The notes: a model not told the origin generated them from the sequence alone. A DNA stretch of 64,000 nt from JAOPZW01 sp963851295 (GCA_963851295.1 CAWKOS010000001.1:186001-250000), one strand, 5' to 3'; shown: positions 8,892 to 18,051, numbered from the stretch's first letter. Translations and numbers: made by a program.

Positions 8892-9377
8892 CTAGTGGTG
8901 CACGAGCGCCTTGAGGGCCACGACGACGGCGCCGAGGGCGACGTTGACGACGGCGGTGCCGACGATCCCCCACGGGCGCTGGCCGAGCGCGCGGCCGATC
9001 GCGATCCCCCAGGCGAAGAGGTCGAGCAGGCCGACCGCGAAGGCCAGGTTGACCGCCGTGTTGCGCGAGAAGACGCCGAGGGCGCCGAGGAGCAGTGGGA
9101 TCGCCGGGGCGAGCGCGGCCTCCACGAGCGGCCACTCCGTGCGGGCCGCCGCCTGCCAGAGCTCGCGCCAGCCGCGCGTGGGGTCGCCGACCGCCAGGGT
9201 CAGCAGCTCGGCGTAGACGTGCGCGATCCAGAAGACGAGCGCGGTGACGAGGACGCCGCCGAGGATGTAGCCGGCCGTCGCGTCGTCGTCGCCAGAGACG
9301 CCGGCGATGACCGCGAGCACCAGGATCGTTCCGTAGACCGCGCGCGCGGAGTGCTCGCCGGCGGCGTGGCTCGTCAT
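8892..9377 (-). CDS. Small integral membrane protein, unknown function
   Basis: Protein of 161 aa with four predicted membrane helices: about residues 14-31, 40-60, 92-110 and 133-158 (the last IVGTAVVNVALGAVVVALKALV). The N-terminus MTSHAAGEHSARAVYG is hydrophilic. I do not recognise a named family beyond 'membrane protein'. It lies 17 bp downstream of the GGDEF gene on the same strand and is probably co-transcribed with it. Confidence 0.65.
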   Translation of the reverse strand: MTSHAAGEHSARAVYGTILVLAVIAGVSGDDDATAGYILGGVLVTALVFWIAHVYAELLTLAVGDPTRGWRELWQAAARTEWPLVEAALAPAIPLLLGALGVFSRNTAVNLAFAVGLLDLFAWGIAIGRALGQRPWGIVGTAVVNVALGAVVVALKALVHH

Positions 9378-9394
9378 GGCGCGATGCTCGCAGG

Positions 9395-10429
9395 CTAGGC
9401 GGCGCGCTGCGCTTCGGCGGCCCGGCGCTTGGCCTCGCGCTTGCGCTCGAGCAGCCGCTGGTCGGCGCGGCGGAAGAGCCCGGCGGCGTCGGTCGCGTCG
9501 GTCGGCGACACGGCCCAGGCGAAGGTCGCGCGCACCGGCGTCAGCGAGCCGGGCATGCGGACCTCGGCGACCGCCGCGCCGAGCGCTTCGACGATCCGCG
9601 TGACGCCGGCCTCCGACGCGCCCGGGGCGACCACGGCGAACTCGTCGCCGCCGATGCGCGCCAGGCAGTCGCCGTCGCGGACGACCCGCGAGCAGGCGGC
9701 GGCGACGGCGCGCAGGACGGCGTCGCCGGCCGGGTGGCCGTGGCCGTCGTTGATCGCCTTGAAGTTGTCGAAGTCGAAGACCACGAGCGCGACCGGGCGG
9801 CCGGCGGGCACCGCCGCGAGCGCGTGGTCGAAGCTGCGGCGGTTGTGCAGGGCGGTGAGCGGGTCGCGCTCGGCCATCACGCGCTGGGCGGCCTCGGCCT
9901 GCAGCAGCCGCTGCTTGAGGAAGTGCAGGATCATCGCCTGGCCGGCGACCGCCACCAGGAACATGACCCCGCGCGCCGGGTAGCCGACGGAGACCGCGCG
10001 CGGGTCGTAGGCCAGCGGGCTGAAGTAGGCGGCGGCGAAGAGCGCGATCAGCGGCCACGCCAGGCGCGGCGGGAAGAAGTACGCGATGAAGAGCGCCGTG
10101 AAGAGCAGCACCGTCTGCAGGTAGCTCTCGGCGCCGCCGGTGGCCCACAGGGCCGCGGCGACGACGGGCATCATCCCGGCGGTCACCGCCGCGCGGCGGG
10201 CGATGGTCATCGTCCGCGCGGTGATCCCGAGCCACAGCGAGAAGATCCCCCAGCCGGCGGCGAAGCCGGCGAGCGCGAAGCTCCAGATCAGGTGCGGGCT
10301 CGGCGTCCCGGGGATCGCGAGCACCGCGAGGGCCGCAACCGCGGTGGCGAGCCACATCAACCCGGAGATCAGGTCGGGCAGCGGTCCGTCGTCGGCGGGT
10401 GGCCGTCGGTGCGGCAGGCGATCGGGCAT
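9395..10429 (-). CDS. Membrane diguanylate cyclase (GGDEF domain)
   Basis: Protein of 344 aa: about six membrane helices in residues 20-170, then a GGDEF domain. The active-site GGDEF is intact at 260-264, with the inhibitory I-site RxxD (RDGD, 251-254) exactly five residues before it, so it should make cyclic di-GMP from two GTP and be product-inhibited. The DFDNFKAINDGHGH substrate loop is conserved. No periplasmic sensor domain is evident; the membrane part resembles MASE-type sensors. The ATG at 10429 faces the divergent ferric-reductase-like gene. Confidence 0.88.
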   Translation of the reverse strand: MPDRLPHRRPPADDGPLPDLISGLMWLATAVAALAVLAIPGTPSPHLIWSFALAGFAAGWGIFSLWLGITARTMTIARRAAVTAGMMPVVAAALWATGGAESYLQTVLLFTALFIAYFFPPRLAWPLIALFAAAYFSPLAYDPRAVSVGYPARGVMFLVAVAGQAMILHFLKQRLLQAEAAQRVMAERDPLTALHNRRSFDHALAAVPAGRPVALVVFDFDNFKAINDGHGHPAGDAVLRAVAAACSRVVRDGDCLARIGGDEFAVVAPGASEAGVTRIVEALGAAVAEVRMPGSLTPVRATFAWAVSPTDATDAAGLFRRADQRLLERKREAKRRAAEAQRAA

Positions 10430-10506
10430 GGGCGTCGTCAGGGCGATGGTCGGCGCGCCGGAGCCGGCCTTGAGCTCTGGTGTCCGTCCTGCGGCGGCGG
10501 CCTGCT

Positions 10507-11865
10507 ATGCCATGCGCCATAGCCGCGCTCGACCACATCGCCCGCCGCGGGGAGCGGCGCCGGATCACCGGCTCCGACCTCCTGATCCTCGCCGCCGCCA
10601 ACGCGGTCGCCGTGGTCGGGCTGTGGTGGCGCCAGGGCGGGCTGAGCGACGTCCACGACACGGCCGGGGCGCTGACCAGCCTGGGCCGCGTGACCGGGCT
10701 GCTGGGCGCCTACCTCGCGCTCGTCGAGCTGCTGCTGCTCGCCCGCCTGCCGGTCCTCGACGACGTCGGCCTGGACCGCGTCGGGCGCTGGCACCGCGTC
10801 AACGGGACCGCGTGCCTGGCGCTGATCGTGGCCCACACCGTGCTCATCACGGCGGGCTACGCGCTCACCGACGGGGTGACGCTGACGCGCGAGTTCGACG
10901 AGCTCCTGAGCAACTACTCCGGCGTGCTGCTCGCCACGGTGGCGCTGTGGCTGCTCGTCGTCGTGGTGGTGACCTCGGTCGTGGCCGCGCGCCGGCGGCT
11001 CTCGCACGGGGTCTGGCACGCCCTGCACGTGATGGCGTACGCCGCGATCGCGCTGGGCTTCAGCCACCAGCTTGCGACCGGCAACGAGTTCCAGCGCCAG
11101 CCCGTCGCGCGCGCGTACTGGTGGGCGCTCTACGCCGCGACGCTCGCCGCCCTGATCGGCTTGCGCGTCGTCGTCCCCGTTGCGCGGACGCTGCGCCACC
11201 GCCTGCGCGTCGAGCGCGTCGTGCACGAGGCGCCCGGCGTCGTGTCGCTGGAGATCGGCGGCGAGCGCCTCGACGAGCTGGGCGTGCGCGCCGGGCAGTC
11301 GCTGCACTGGCGCTTCCTCGCGCGCGGCCACTGGTGGGAGGTCCATCCGTTCTCGCTCTCGGCGGCCCCCGACGGGCGGCGGCTGCGGATCACGGTCAAG
11401 CGCCTGGGCGACTACACGGCGCGCCTGGCCTCGCTGCCGCCGGGCACCCGCGTGATCGTCGAGGGGCCGTCGGGACGGCTGACGAGCGCGGCCCGCCGGC
11501 ACCCGCGGGTGGCGCTCATCGCCGGGGGCGTGGGCATCGCCCCGATCCGCGCCCTGCTCGAGGACACGCCGGGCGAGCCCGGCGACATCGCGCTCATCTA
11601 CCGCGCCGCCTCGGAGGCCGACGTCCTCTTCCGCGAGGAGCTCGAGGAGCTGGCGGCGCGCCGCGGCGCCGAGGTCCACTACGTCCTCGGCGCCCGCGAC
11701 CCCGACGCGCTGCTGTCCGCCGAGCACCTGCGCGCGCTCGTGCCCGACATCGCCGCGCGCGACGTCTACGTCTGCGGGCCGCGGAGCCTGACCGACGCCA
11801 CGCGCGCGAGCCTGCGCCGCGCGGGCGTGCCCGCGCGCCACATCATCAGCGAGGCGTTCGGATGA
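10507..11865 (+). CDS. Ferric-reductase-like membrane flavocytochrome (FAD/NAD-binding)
   Basis: Protein of 452 aa. Six membrane helices in about the first 225 residues carry His residues positioned for haem (RVNGTACLALIVAHTVLI; WHALHVMAYAAIALGFSHQL), as in the ferric reductase transmembrane domain. The C-terminal half is a ferredoxin-reductase module: HPFSLSAAP binds FAD, LIAGGVGIAPIRALLED binds NAD(P)H and VYVCGP lies near the end. It should move electrons from cytoplasmic NAD(P)H across the membrane. The ATG at 10507 is chosen; an in-frame GTG at 10480 is possible. It overlaps the FMN-binding gene by 4 bp, making a flavin-transfer operon. Confidence 0.85.
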   Translation: MPCAIAALDHIARRGERRRITGSDLLILAAANAVAVVGLWWRQGGLSDVHDTAGALTSLGRVTGLLGAYLALVELLLLARLPVLDDVGLDRVGRWHRVNGTACLALIVAHTVLITAGYALTDGVTLTREFDELLSNYSGVLLATVALWLLVVVVVTSVVAARRRLSHGVWHALHVMAYAAIALGFSHQLATGNEFQRQPVARAYWWALYAATLAALIGLRVVVPVARTLRHRLRVERVVHEAPGVVSLEIGGERLDELGVRAGQSLHWRFLARGHWWEVHPFSLSAAPDGRRLRITVKRLGDYTARLASLPPGTRVIVEGPSGRLTSAARRHPRVALIAGGVGIAPIRALLEDTPGEPGDIALIYRAASEADVLFREELEELAARRGAEVHYVLGARDPDALLSAEHLRALVPDIAARDVYVCGPRSLTDATRASLRRAGVPARHIISEAFG

Positions 11866-12332
11866 CCGCGCGGACCGCCGCCCGCCGCGCGGCGCCGGCC
11901 GTTGCGGCCGCCGCCGCCGTGGCCGTCCTGCTCGCCAACGTGCGCTCGCGACCGCCCGCGATCGCGGCCCCGCCCGACGAGGCCGCCGCGCCGCCGGCGT
12001 CCGCGCCGCGGGCCCCGACCCGGCGCGTGAGCACCCGCAAGGCGACGCGCAAGGGCCCCGTCCGCTCGGCCACCGAGACGCGGACGACCCCGTTCTCGGT
12101 GATCTCCGTCAAGGCGACGCTCACCGGCGGCCGGCTCACGCGCGTGGAGACCGTCGACCTCACCGGCGACGGCGCCCGCACCCAGGCGATCAACGCCCGC
12201 GCCGAGCCGATCCTGCGCGCGGAGGCGATCAAGGCGGGCAGCGCCGACATCGACCTGGTCACCGGCGCGACGTACACGAGCCGCAGCTACCGCAACGCCC
12301 TGCAGGCCGCGATCGACCGGGCCCGTGGCTGA
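11862..12332 (+). CDS. FMN-binding domain protein (covalent flavin carrier)
   Basis: Protein of 156 aa with an Ala-rich N-terminal membrane/signal segment (about residues 8-25), a Pro/Ala/Arg-rich linker and an FMN-binding domain. The motif LVTGATYTS at 132-140 fits the ApbE flavinylation consensus, with Thr139 the expected FMN attachment residue. It would act on the outer face of the membrane and accept electrons from the upstream reductase. The next gene, overlapping by 8 bp, encodes the ApbE transferase that attaches the flavin. Confidence 0.88.
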   Translation: MTARTAARRAAPAVAAAAAVAVLLANVRSRPPAIAAPPDEAAAPPASAPRAPTRRVSTRKATRKGPVRSATETRTTPFSVISVKATLTGGRLTRVETVDLTGDGARTQAINARAEPILRAEAIKAGSADIDLVTGATYTSRSYRNALQAAIDRARG

Positions 12333-13143
12333 GCGGCGCGTCGAGCACGTGATGGGGATCCCGGTCGGGATCGACGTCCGCGACGCGGACGTGGGCGCCG
12401 CCGTCCTCGACCGCGCCTTCGCCTGGCTGCGCAGCGTCGATGCGACCTTCAGCACCTACCGCCCCGAGAGCGAGATCTCGCGCCTGGACGCCGGCGCCCT
12501 CGCCCTCGCCGACGCGTCGCCCGTCGTGCGCGAGGTGCTCGCGCGCTGCGAGCGCCTGTGCCTGCGCACCGATGGGGCCTTCGACGTCCGCGCCACGGGC
12601 CGCCTGGACCCCTCGGGCCACGTCAAGGGCTGGGCGGTCGAGGTCGCCGCGGCGATCCTCGTCGAGGCCGGCGCGCGCAACCTCGCGATCCACGCCGGCG
12701 GCGACGTCCGCGTCCGCGGCGAGCGCGCCCCTGGCCTGCCGTGGCGGATCGGCGTCCAGCACCCGGCGCACCGCCTGCGGACGGCCGCGGTCCTTCAGAG
12801 CCGCGACCTCGCCGCCGCCACCTCGGGCGCCTACGAGCGCGGGCCGCACGTGATCGACCCGCGCTGCGGGCGCCCGCCGGAGGGCGTCCTCTCGGTCACC
12901 GTCGTCGGCCCCGACCTCGGCACCGCCGACGCCTACGCCACCGCCGCCTTCGCGATGGGCCTCGACGGCCCCGCGTGGACGGCGACCCTGCCCGGCTACG
13001 AGGCGCTGACCATGCTCGCCGACGGGCAGGCGCTGTCGACGCGCGGCATCGCGGCGCTGCGCTCGCCCTCGGGCCGCAGGACCGCGAGGGCGACGACGAT
13101 CGCGGCGCCGACGAGGACGGCGGCGATCCAGAAGGCCAGGTGA
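12325..13143 (+). CDS. apbE: FAD:protein FMN transferase
   Basis: ApbE-family enzyme (272 aa) that transfers FMN from FAD to Thr/Ser of target proteins. The family pattern is visible: FSTYRPESEISRL near the N-terminus, GHVKGWAVE, NLAIHAGGDV, ATSGAYERG, HVIDPRCGRPP and the metal/FAD segment TADAYATAAFAMG. No signal peptide is present at the chosen GTG (12325), although most ApbE proteins act outside the membrane; this could mean a missed upstream leader or a different route. The C-terminal 148 bp overlap the convergent MFS gene. Confidence 0.88.
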   Translation: MAERRVEHVMGIPVGIDVRDADVGAAVLDRAFAWLRSVDATFSTYRPESEISRLDAGALALADASPVVREVLARCERLCLRTDGAFDVRATGRLDPSGHVKGWAVEVAAAILVEAGARNLAIHAGGDVRVRGERAPGLPWRIGVQHPAHRLRTAAVLQSRDLAAATSGAYERGPHVIDPRCGRPPEGVLSVTVVGPDLGTADAYATAAFAMGLDGPAWTATLPGYEALTMLADGQALSTRGIAALRSPSGRRTARATTIAAPTRTAAIQKAR

Positions 13144-14465
13144 TAGCCGCTGGTCAGCGCCGAGGCGGCGTCGCGGCCGTCGGCGGCGAGCGCCTCGCTG
13201 CGCGAGGTCGACAGCGTGGCGAGGACGGCGAGGCCCAGCGCGCCGCCGACCTGGGCGGCGGTGTTGACGAGCCCCGACGCCAGGCCGGCGTCGCTCGGCG
13301 TGGCGCCCGACATCGCGAGCGTCATCAGCGCCGGGAAGCAGACGCCGGCGCCCGCGCCGATGAGGACCACGGCCGGCAGCACGTGCGTGACGTAGTCGCC
13401 CTGGACGGGGACCTGCGCGAAGACGACCAGGCCGGCGGCCACGAGCGTCAGGCCCGCGAGGACCGACCGCCGCGCGCCGAAGCGCGTGATCAGGCGCTCG
13501 GAGTAGCGCAGCGACAGCGTCCCCATCACGACGGTGACGGGCAGGAAGGCCAGGCCGATCTGCAGCGCGTCGTAGCCGAGGATCCGCTGCAGGTAGAGCG
13601 AGCCGAGGAAGAACATCCCGAACATGCCCGCGACGCTCAGGACCTGGATCAGGTTCGCGCCGGTGACCTGGCGCGAGCGGAAGATGCGCAGCGGCATGAG
13701 CGCGTTGCGCGCCGTCGCCTCGCGGGCCACGAAGGCCGCCAGCAGGGCGAGCGCGAGGGCGCCGAGGGCGAGCGTGCGGCCCGCGCCCCAGCCGTCCTCG
13801 GCCGCCGGCTTGACGATCGTGTAGACGCCGAGCATCAGCGAGCCGGTGATGAGCAGCGCGCCCGGGAGGTCGGAGCCGGAGGCGAGCCCGAGGCCCGCGT
13901 CGCGCGGCAGGACGCGGCGCGCGACCACGGCGGTGGCGATCCCGATCGGCACGTTGACGAAGAAGATCCAGTGCCAGTTGATCGACTGGGTGATGACGCC
14001 GCCGGCCAGCAGGCCGACCGAGCCGCCGGCGGAGGCGACGAAGGCGTAGACGCCGATCGCCTTGGCCTGCTCGCGCGGCTCGGGGAACATCGTGACGATC
14101 ATCCCCAGAATCACGGCGGAGGTCATGGCCCCGCCGACGCCCTGCAGGAAGCGCGCGCCGACGAGCACGCCCTGGCTCTGCGCGGCGCCGCAGAGCAGCG
14201 AGGCGCCGGTGAAGACGGCCAGGCCGGCGAGGAAGACCGTGCGCCGCCCGACGAGGTCGCCGATGCGCCCGGCGAGCAGCAGCAGGCCGCCGAAGGCGAT
14301 CAGGTAGGCGTTGACGACCCAGGCCAGGCTCGAGGTCGAGAAGCCCAGGTCGTCCTGGATCGACGGCAGCGCCACGTTCACGACGGTGACGTCGAGGACG
14401 ATCATCAGCATGCCCACGCACAGGACGTAGAGGGCGGTCCAGCGGGAGCGGTCGGTCTGGGTCAT
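12996..14465 (-). CDS. MFS drug/H+ antiporter, DHA2 (EmrB/QacA) family
   Basis: Protein of 489 aa with about 14 membrane helices. The DHA2 signature LDVTVVNVALPSI at residues ~26-38 and the loop motif GRIGDLVGRRTVFLAG after helix 2 are clear. It should export hydrophobic or cationic compounds with the proton gradient. The ATG at 14465 lies 10 bp after GGAGG; an in-frame GTG at 14471 is closer to it. It is divergent from the OpuC-type operon; two TCTCGA direct repeats 15 bp apart (14553, 14568) lie in the shared 122-bp spacer. Confidence 0.85.
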   Translation of the reverse strand: MTQTDRSRWTALYVLCVGMLMIVLDVTVVNVALPSIQDDLGFSTSSLAWVVNAYLIAFGGLLLLAGRIGDLVGRRTVFLAGLAVFTGASLLCGAAQSQGVLVGARFLQGVGGAMTSAVILGMIVTMFPEPREQAKAIGVYAFVASAGGSVGLLAGGVITQSINWHWIFFVNVPIGIATAVVARRVLPRDAGLGLASGSDLPGALLITGSLMLGVYTIVKPAAEDGWGAGRTLALGALALALLAAFVAREATARNALMPLRIFRSRQVTGANLIQVLSVAGMFGMFFLGSLYLQRILGYDALQIGLAFLPVTVVMGTLSLRYSERLITRFGARRSVLAGLTLVAAGLVVFAQVPVQGDYVTHVLPAVVLIGAGAGVCFPALMTLAMSGATPSDAGLASGLVNTAAQVGGALGLAVLATLSTSRSEALAADGRDAASALTSGYHLAFWIAAVLVGAAIVVALAVLRPEGERSAAMPRVDSACPSASMVSAS

Positions 14466-14587
14466 GGTCACGGTGCCTCCGGTTTCGCGTCGTCTGCCAT
14501 GAGACGGGGTACAAGGGCGGAACTCATCGCTGAGTCGAAGCCGCCACCCGAATCTCGACATGACGTTTCTCGATAGCGTCTGCGCGC

Positions 14588-15598
14588 ATGGATCAACCCG
14601 CTGATCCAGGCGGCGCCGCCGCGGCGATCGAGTTCAGCGACGTCACGAAGCAGTACGCGGGCCGGTCCAGGCCCGCCGTGCACGAGCTGAGCCTGAGCGT
14701 CCCCGCCGGCGAGATCTGCGTGCTCATCGGCCCGTCGGGGAGCGGCAAGACGACGGCCATGAAGATGGTCAACCGCCTGGTCGACATCACGGGCGGCGAC
14801 ATCACCGTCGGCGGGCAGAGCGTGCTCAGCCTGGACATCACCGAGCTGCGCCGCGGGATCGGCTACGTCTTCCAGCAGATCGGGCTCTTCCCGCACATGA
14901 GCGTTGAGGACAACATCGGCACGGTCCCGCGGCTGCTCGGCTGGCCCAAGGCCCGCATCCGCGACCGCGTCGGCGAGCTGCTCGAGCTCGTAGGCCTCGA
15001 GCAATCCGACGCGAAGCGCTACCCCGGCCAGTTCTCCGGCGGCCAGCGTCAGCGCATCGGCGTGGCGCGCGCGATGGCCGCCGACCAGCCGATCATGCTC
15101 ATGGACGAGCCCTTCGGAGCGGTCGACCCGATCGCGCGCGACCGCCTGCAGAACGACTTCCTGCGCCTGCACGCCGAGGTGCGCAAGACGGTCATCTTCG
15201 TCACGCACGACATCGACGAGGCGATCAAGATCGGCAACCGGGTGGCCATCCTCAAGGACGGCGAGCTCGTGCAGTACGGCACGCCCGACGAGATCCTGGC
15301 CGCCCCGGTCGACGACTTCGTGGCCGACTTCGTCGGGGCCGATCGCGGCCTCAAGCGCCTGCGCCTGCGCGAGCTGGCCGACATCGAGCTCGCCCCGCCG
15401 CCCAACGGCGAGGCCGCGCAGCTGCCCGCGGTCGACGAGCACACCTCCCTGCGGGACGCCCTGTCGCTGATGATCACCCGCGGCGTCTCGTCGCTTCTCG
15501 TCGTCGACGCGGCCGGCGAGCGTCGCGGCCTGGTCAGCATGGAGACGCTGACCCACTTCGCCGACGCCGACCGCCCCGAAGCGGAAGTCGAGGCCTAG
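14588..15598 (+). CDS. Quaternary amine/osmoprotectant ABC transporter ATP-binding protein (OpuCA/ProV-like)
   Basis: ATPase of 336 aa. Walker A GPSGSGKT at 48-55, Q-loop region FQQIGLFPH, signature FSGGQRQR and Walker B LMDEPFGAVD are intact. The extension after about residue 270 includes one CBS-like half (TSLRDALSLMITRGVSSLLVVD), as in OpuCA/ProV, where CBS modules sense ionic strength. First gene of a four-gene importer operon with the permeases and binding protein downstream. It energises uptake of glycine betaine, choline or a similar compound; the exact ligand is not determined. Confidence 0.88.
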   Translation: MDQPADPGGAAAAIEFSDVTKQYAGRSRPAVHELSLSVPAGEICVLIGPSGSGKTTAMKMVNRLVDITGGDITVGGQSVLSLDITELRRGIGYVFQQIGLFPHMSVEDNIGTVPRLLGWPKARIRDRVGELLELVGLEQSDAKRYPGQFSGGQRQRIGVARAMAADQPIMLMDEPFGAVDPIARDRLQNDFLRLHAEVRKTVIFVTHDIDEAIKIGNRVAILKDGELVQYGTPDEILAAPVDDFVADFVGADRGLKRLRLRELADIELAPPPNGEAAQLPAVDEHTSLRDALSLMITRGVSSLLVVDAAGERRGLVSMETLTHFADADRPEAEVEA

Positions 15599-15603
15599 CC
15601 GCG

Positions 15604-16338
15604 ATGCTCGCGCAGGTCGCGCTCCCTGTCGCGCAGGGCGGCCCGGTCATCCCGACCTTCCAACGCGGCTCGGACTGCGTGCGCCAGAACGGCCAGTTCT
15701 GCTGGAGCTGGTTCACCAGCCACTGGAGCAGCACGTTCCAGCCGCGGCTCATCGAGCACATCGAGCTGACCGCGATCGCGGTCGGCATCGGGTTCGTGAT
15801 CGCCTTCACCTCGGCGCTGATCGCCTACCGCTGGGACTGGGCCGACACACCGGCGACCGCCTTCTTCGCCTTCTTCTACACGGTGCCGAGCCTCGCGTTC
15901 TTCCAGCTGATGGTCCCGTTCACGGGGCTGACGCGCCTGAGTGCCGAGATCGCGCTGGTCTCCTACACGCTGCTCATCCTGTTTCGCAACATCCTCACGG
16001 GCCTGCGCGAGGTGCCCCCCGACGCGCTCGAGGCCGCGCAGGCGATGGGGCTCACCCGCCGCCAGATACTGATGCGTGTCGAGCTGCCGCTGGCCCTCCC
16101 CGCGATCATGGCCGGCATCCGGATCGCGGCGGTGACGATCATCAGCCTCGCCACCGTCGCGGCGTTCATCGGCGTCGGCGGGCTCGGCCAGCCGATCTTC
16201 AACGCGATCCAGACCGGCTTCAAGACGCAGTTCGTCGCCGCCGGCGTGCTGGCCGTGCTGCTGGCCCTGGTGACCGACGCGCTGCTCGTCGTGCTCGAGC
16301 GAGTGCTCACTCCGTGGGCGAGGGCGAGGGCCGGCTGA
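15604..16338 (+). CDS. Osmoprotectant ABC transporter permease (OpuCB-like)
   Basis: Permease of 244 aa with about six membrane helices and the EAA coupling loop DALEAAQAMGLTRRQIL before the ATPase-contact region. The N-terminal ~50 residues (including RQNGQFCWSWFTSHW) precede the first helix. It starts 5 bp after the ATPase gene and overlaps the next permease by 1 bp (TGATG). Paired with the second permease it should form the membrane channel of a BetAB/OpuC-type importer. Confidence 0.85.
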   Translation: MLAQVALPVAQGGPVIPTFQRGSDCVRQNGQFCWSWFTSHWSSTFQPRLIEHIELTAIAVGIGFVIAFTSALIAYRWDWADTPATAFFAFFYTVPSLAFFQLMVPFTGLTRLSAEIALVSYTLLILFRNILTGLREVPPDALEAAQAMGLTRRQILMRVELPLALPAIMAGIRIAAVTIISLATVAAFIGVGGLGQPIFNAIQTGFKTQFVAAGVLAVLLALVTDALLVVLERVLTPWARARAG

Positions 16339-17027
16339 TGCACGCCATCATCGACGCCTTCCAGTTCATCGGCGACAACCAGCACTTCATGCTGACCAAG
16401 ACGCTCGAGCACCTCGCGCTGTCGGGTGCGGCGATCGGCGTCGCGGTCGTCATCGCGATCCCGCTGGGGGTGACGCTCGGCCACCTGCACAAGGGGTCCT
16501 TCCTGGCCATCAACGTCTCGAACATCGGGCGCGCGCTGCCGAGCCTGGCGGTCATCTCCATCGGGCTCGGCTTCCTGGGCATCGGCTTCATCAACGTGAT
16601 GGTCGCGCTGGTCATCCTGGCCGTGCCGCCGATGGTCACCAACGCCTACGTCGCGGTCGACGGTGTCGATCCCGACGCGGTCGAGGCCGCTCGGGCGTCC
16701 GGCATGACCCCGCGGCAGGTGCTGTGGGACGTCGAGATCCCGCTCAGCCTCGGGCTGCTGTTCGCAGGGATCCGCACCAGCGCGGTGTACGTCGTGGCGA
16801 CGGCGACGCTGGCGGCGCTCGCCGGGGGCGGCGGCCTCGGCGATGTCATCGTCAACCAGGCCAGCTACGGGACGGCCGGCGTGATCGCGGGCGCGCTGTT
16901 CGTGACCGCCCTCGCCTTCCTGGTCGAAGGCGTCTTCGCGGTCATCCAGCGGCTGCTGACGCCGAGGGCGCTGCGCCACCAGGAGAGCGCGGCCGATCTG
17001 CTGGCCCCGATGATCGAACCAACGTGA
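16338..17027 (+). CDS. Osmoprotectant ABC transporter permease (OpuCD-like)
   Basis: Second permease of the importer (229 aa), about six membrane helices, EAA loop DAVEAARASGMTPRQVLW. I place the start at the ATG at 16338, overlapping the previous stop (TGATG), rather than the GTG at 16314. It is followed after 22 bp by the binding protein. Two non-identical permeases are typical of OpuC/OsmU systems. Confidence 0.85.
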   Translation: MHAIIDAFQFIGDNQHFMLTKTLEHLALSGAAIGVAVVIAIPLGVTLGHLHKGSFLAINVSNIGRALPSLAVISIGLGFLGIGFINVMVALVILAVPPMVTNAYVAVDGVDPDAVEAARASGMTPRQVLWDVEIPLSLGLLFAGIRTSAVYVVATATLAALAGGGGLGDVIVNQASYGTAGVIAGALFVTALAFLVEGVFAVIQRLLTPRALRHQESAADLLAPMIEPT

Positions 17028-17049
17028 GCAACGAGGAGGAGGAAGTGAG

Positions 17050-18018
17050 ATGCAAGGGACCATGAGACGACTCGCGATCGGGTTGCTGCTGGCGGCGACC
17101 GCGGCGTTCGGCGTCGCGGCCTGCGGCAGCAGCGACAACTCGACCTCGAGCTCGAGCACGCCGGCCGCGTCGTCGTCGACGAGCGGCTCCTCGGCGCAGC
17201 CGGGCCAGGGCAAGCCGGCCGTGACGATCGGGACCAAGGACTTCACCGAGGAGTTCATCCTCGGCGAGCTCTACAAGGACGCGCTCGAGGCCAAGGGCTA
17301 CAAGGTCAACCTCAAGAAGAACATCGGCGCCACCGAGATCATCGACACGGCGCTCACGAGCCACAAGATCGACGCCTACCCCGAGTACACAGGCGAGTCG
17401 GTCGCGACCGTGGCCAAGCGCAACGAGCCCGCCAAGACCGCCGACGAGGAGTACCAGCTCGCCAAGCAGTTCTACGAGGGCCGCGGCCAGACGGTGAGCG
17501 ACCCGACGCCCTTCCAGGACGTCGACGCGATCGCCGCCACCAAGGCCTACGCGCAGAAGCACGGGCTGACCACGATGGAGGACCTCAAGAAGCTCGGGTC
17601 CTTCTCGCTCGGCGCGCGCCCCGAGTTCAAGGCCCGCCAGCAGGGCCTGGCCGGCATGAAGAAGGTCTACGGGATCGACAACGCCAAGTTCCGCCAGCTC
17701 GCGCTGGGCGTCCAGTACCAGGCGCTCGACAGCGGCAAGGTCGACACGGCGAACATCTTCACCACCGACGCGCAGCTGGCCAGCGGCAAGTACACGGTGC
17801 TGAAGGACCCCAAGGGCGTCTTCGGCTTCCAGAACGTCGCCTTCGTGATCGACAAGGACAAGCTCGCCCAGCTCGGCGGCGACCAGTTCATGTCGGTCAT
17901 CAACGGCGTCAACAAGCTGCTGACCACCGACGCGATCACGGCCATGAACAAGGCGGTCGCGATCGACAAGCAGGACGAGGCGACCGTCGCCAAGCAGTTC
18001 CTGCAGGCCAACCAGTGA
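17050..18018 (+). CDS. Osmoprotectant-binding lipoprotein (OpuCC/ProX-like)
   Basis: Substrate-binding lipoprotein of 322 aa. Signal peptide with lipobox GVAAC (Cys25), Ser/Thr-rich linker, then an OpuAC domain beginning VTIGTKDFTEEFILGELYKDALEAKGY. The motif IDAYPEYTG and the aromatic residues after it fit the quaternary-ammonium binding fold. Preceded by GGAGGA at good spacing. Last gene of the importer operon. The ligand could be betaine, choline, proline betaine, ergothioneine or DMSP; the sequence alone does not decide. Confidence 0.87.
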   Translation: MQGTMRRLAIGLLLAATAAFGVAACGSSDNSTSSSSTPAASSSTSGSSAQPGQGKPAVTIGTKDFTEEFILGELYKDALEAKGYKVNLKKNIGATEIIDTALTSHKIDAYPEYTGESVATVAKRNEPAKTADEEYQLAKQFYEGRGQTVSDPTPFQDVDAIAATKAYAQKHGLTTMEDLKKLGSFSLGARPEFKARQQGLAGMKKVYGIDNAKFRQLALGVQYQALDSGKVDTANIFTTDAQLASGKYTVLKDPKGVFGFQNVAFVIDKDKLAQLGGDQFMSVINGVNKLLTTDAITAMNKAVAIDKQDEATVAKQFLQANQ

Positions 18019-18028
18019 CCTGAGTGCA

Positions 18029-18040
18029 GCCGCCGGCGGC
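18029..18040. terminator. GC palindrome between convergent OpuC operon and LacI gene
   Basis: GCCGCCGGCGGC is a perfect 12-bp palindrome in the 33-bp gap between the converging transcription units, followed by further GC-rich inverted bases. No U-run follows on either strand, so a role as bidirectional terminator is only plausible. Confidence 0.3.
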
Positions 18041-18051
18041 GCCGGGCCCGG

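Noticed and set aside
2117..8895. Very long alternative open frames, for example plus-strand 2449-8895 and minus-strand 2117-5308
   Set aside because: Arg/Pro/Ala-rich shadow frames produced by high GC; they carry no motifs and overlap several well-supported genes.
14553..14573. TCTCGA direct repeats between the MFS and OpuC genes as an operator
   Set aside because: Only two six-base repeats in GC-rich sequence; too weak to list as a site.
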